From Nitriliruptoraceae bacterium (lineage in GTDB: Bacteria > Actinomycetota > Nitriliruptoria > Nitriliruptorales > Nitriliruptoraceae): a stretch of DNA of 6,733 bases. Made by a program: the position numbers and the translations under genes. The stretch is taken from assembly GCA_007121975.1 (NCBI GenBank), contig SKJO01000143.1, positions 1 to 6,733 of the forward strand, written 5' to 3'. The notes beneath the pieces are model-generated. The model saw only the letters and a program-made list of their open reading frames with translations. It did no database searches and had not been told where the DNA came from. Of this stretch, positions 6,558-6,733 are shown piece by piece. Positions within the stretch are counted from its first letter, which is position 1, and every line of letters starts with the position of its first letter.

Positions 6558-6614
6558 GGCCCCGACCCACCCGGCCCCGACCCACCCGGCCCCGACCCAC
6601 CCGGCTCCGACCCA
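6555..6614. repeat. Four tandem 15-bp repeats upstream of resB, G-quadruplex-like
   Basis: The unit CCCGGCCCCGACCCA is repeated four times without spacers; the first three copies are identical and the fourth has one C-to-T change at 6606. The minus strand, which is the coding strand for resB, reads TGGGTCGGGGCCGGG per unit, so G-runs of three or four are separated by loops of one or two bases, a strong G-quadruplex pattern. In the resB frame it would read Gly/Ser/Pro repeats, but no usual start codon lies between an upstream stop and GTG 6529, so it is probably not translated. Confidence 0.93.
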
Positions 6615-6620
6615 CCGACC

Positions 6621-6649
6621 TTGGTGCCGTCCCCACCCGGCCGTACCCT
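6621..6649 (+). promoter_or_regulatory. Possible plus-strand promoter pointing out of the window
   Basis: TTGGTG (6621-6626) and TACCCT (6644-6649) are separated by exactly 17 bp, a sigma-70-type layout that would start transcription near 6656 toward the right edge. The nearest plus-strand open frame is the short MPPLPPRDP from ATG 6706, still open at the window end but without a ribosome site, so I do not call it a gene. In GC-rich DNA such hexamer pairs also arise by chance. Confidence 0.22.
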
Positions 6650-6733
6650 TCACCACCCCAGCAGCGGGAGCCCACGTACGGGAGTGCGCCGTCGGTCCCC
6701 GCCCCATGCCTCCCTTGCCCCCCCGTGACCCGA

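Larger units (their letters stand above)
6530..6733. other. Non-coding region upstream of resB
   Basis: About 200 bp with no supportable gene on either strand. Open frames crossing it give only repeat-derived Gly/Trp/Val or Pro/Gly/Asp strings. It contains, from the resB side outward, the candidate -10, the 12-bp palindrome, the four 15-bp repeats and the possible outward promoter. No resA- or ccdA-like coding sequence abuts resB, so the other System II genes, often neighbours, must lie further right or elsewhere. Confidence 0.6.

Noticed and set aside
5849..6614. The two tandem arrays considered as a CRISPR
   Set aside because: The units are directly adjacent with no unique spacers and are only 15 and 18 bp; one array is coding. 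They are minisatellites.
5988..6707. A 239-codon minus-strand frame over the repeats and the resB N-terminus
   Set aside because: Its content is repeat-derived Gly-Trp-Val and Arg-rich sequence, and it lies out of frame with the well-supported resB. No domain is recognisable.

Overview
The window is very GC-rich, nearly fully coding DNA with GTG starts and strong G/C third positions. Together with an actinobacterial-type MenB and MenE, a SigK/RskA-type sigma/anti-sigma pair and a ResB/CcsB (System II) cytochrome c maturation pair, this points to an actinobacterium. The lineage cannot be fixed from the sequence; the proteins resemble mycobacterial homologues in motifs but carry lineage-specific low-complexity insertions.

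Layout, left to right. (1) Positions 1-635, minus strand: the N-terminal 211 codons of menB (1,4-dihydroxy-2-naphthoyl-CoA synthase), cut by the window edge. (2) Positions 636-710: a 75-bp divergent intergenic region with a ribosome site for each gene and a perfect 12-bp palindrome. (3) Positions 711-1919, plus strand: menE (o-succinylbenzoate-CoA ligase). (4) Converging on menE after a 15-bp gap, a minus-strand block read right to left: resB (6529-4733), ccsB (4736-3477), a SigK-like ECF sigma factor (3394-2798) and its RskA-like anti-sigma factor (2801-1935). resB/ccsB and sigK/rskA are each joined by an ATGA stop/start overlap; 82 bp separate the two pairs. (5) Positions 6530-6733: about 200 bp of non-coding DNA upstream of resB holding four tandem 15-bp repeats, a 12-bp palindrome, a candidate leaderless promoter for resB and a possible outward promoter on the plus strand.

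How the genes fit together. MenE and MenB catalyse consecutive steps of menaquinone synthesis (OSB to OSB-CoA to DHNA-CoA). ResB and CcsB form the membrane complex that carries heme out of the cell and joins it to apocytochrome c. In actinobacteria menaquinol feeds the cytochrome bcc-aa3 branch, so the window serves the quinone and cytochrome c arms of one respiratory chain. The sigma/anti-sigma pair may sense an envelope or redox signal; nothing in the sequence proves that it controls its neighbours.

No wholly new system is evident. The points most worth a second look are the acidic or proline-rich cytoplasmic insertions in both ResB (eight 18-bp repeats) and CcsB, the G-rich minisatellite with a leaderless start at resB, and the exchange of cysteine features between the SigK-like protein (none) and its RskA partner (HxxxCxxC).
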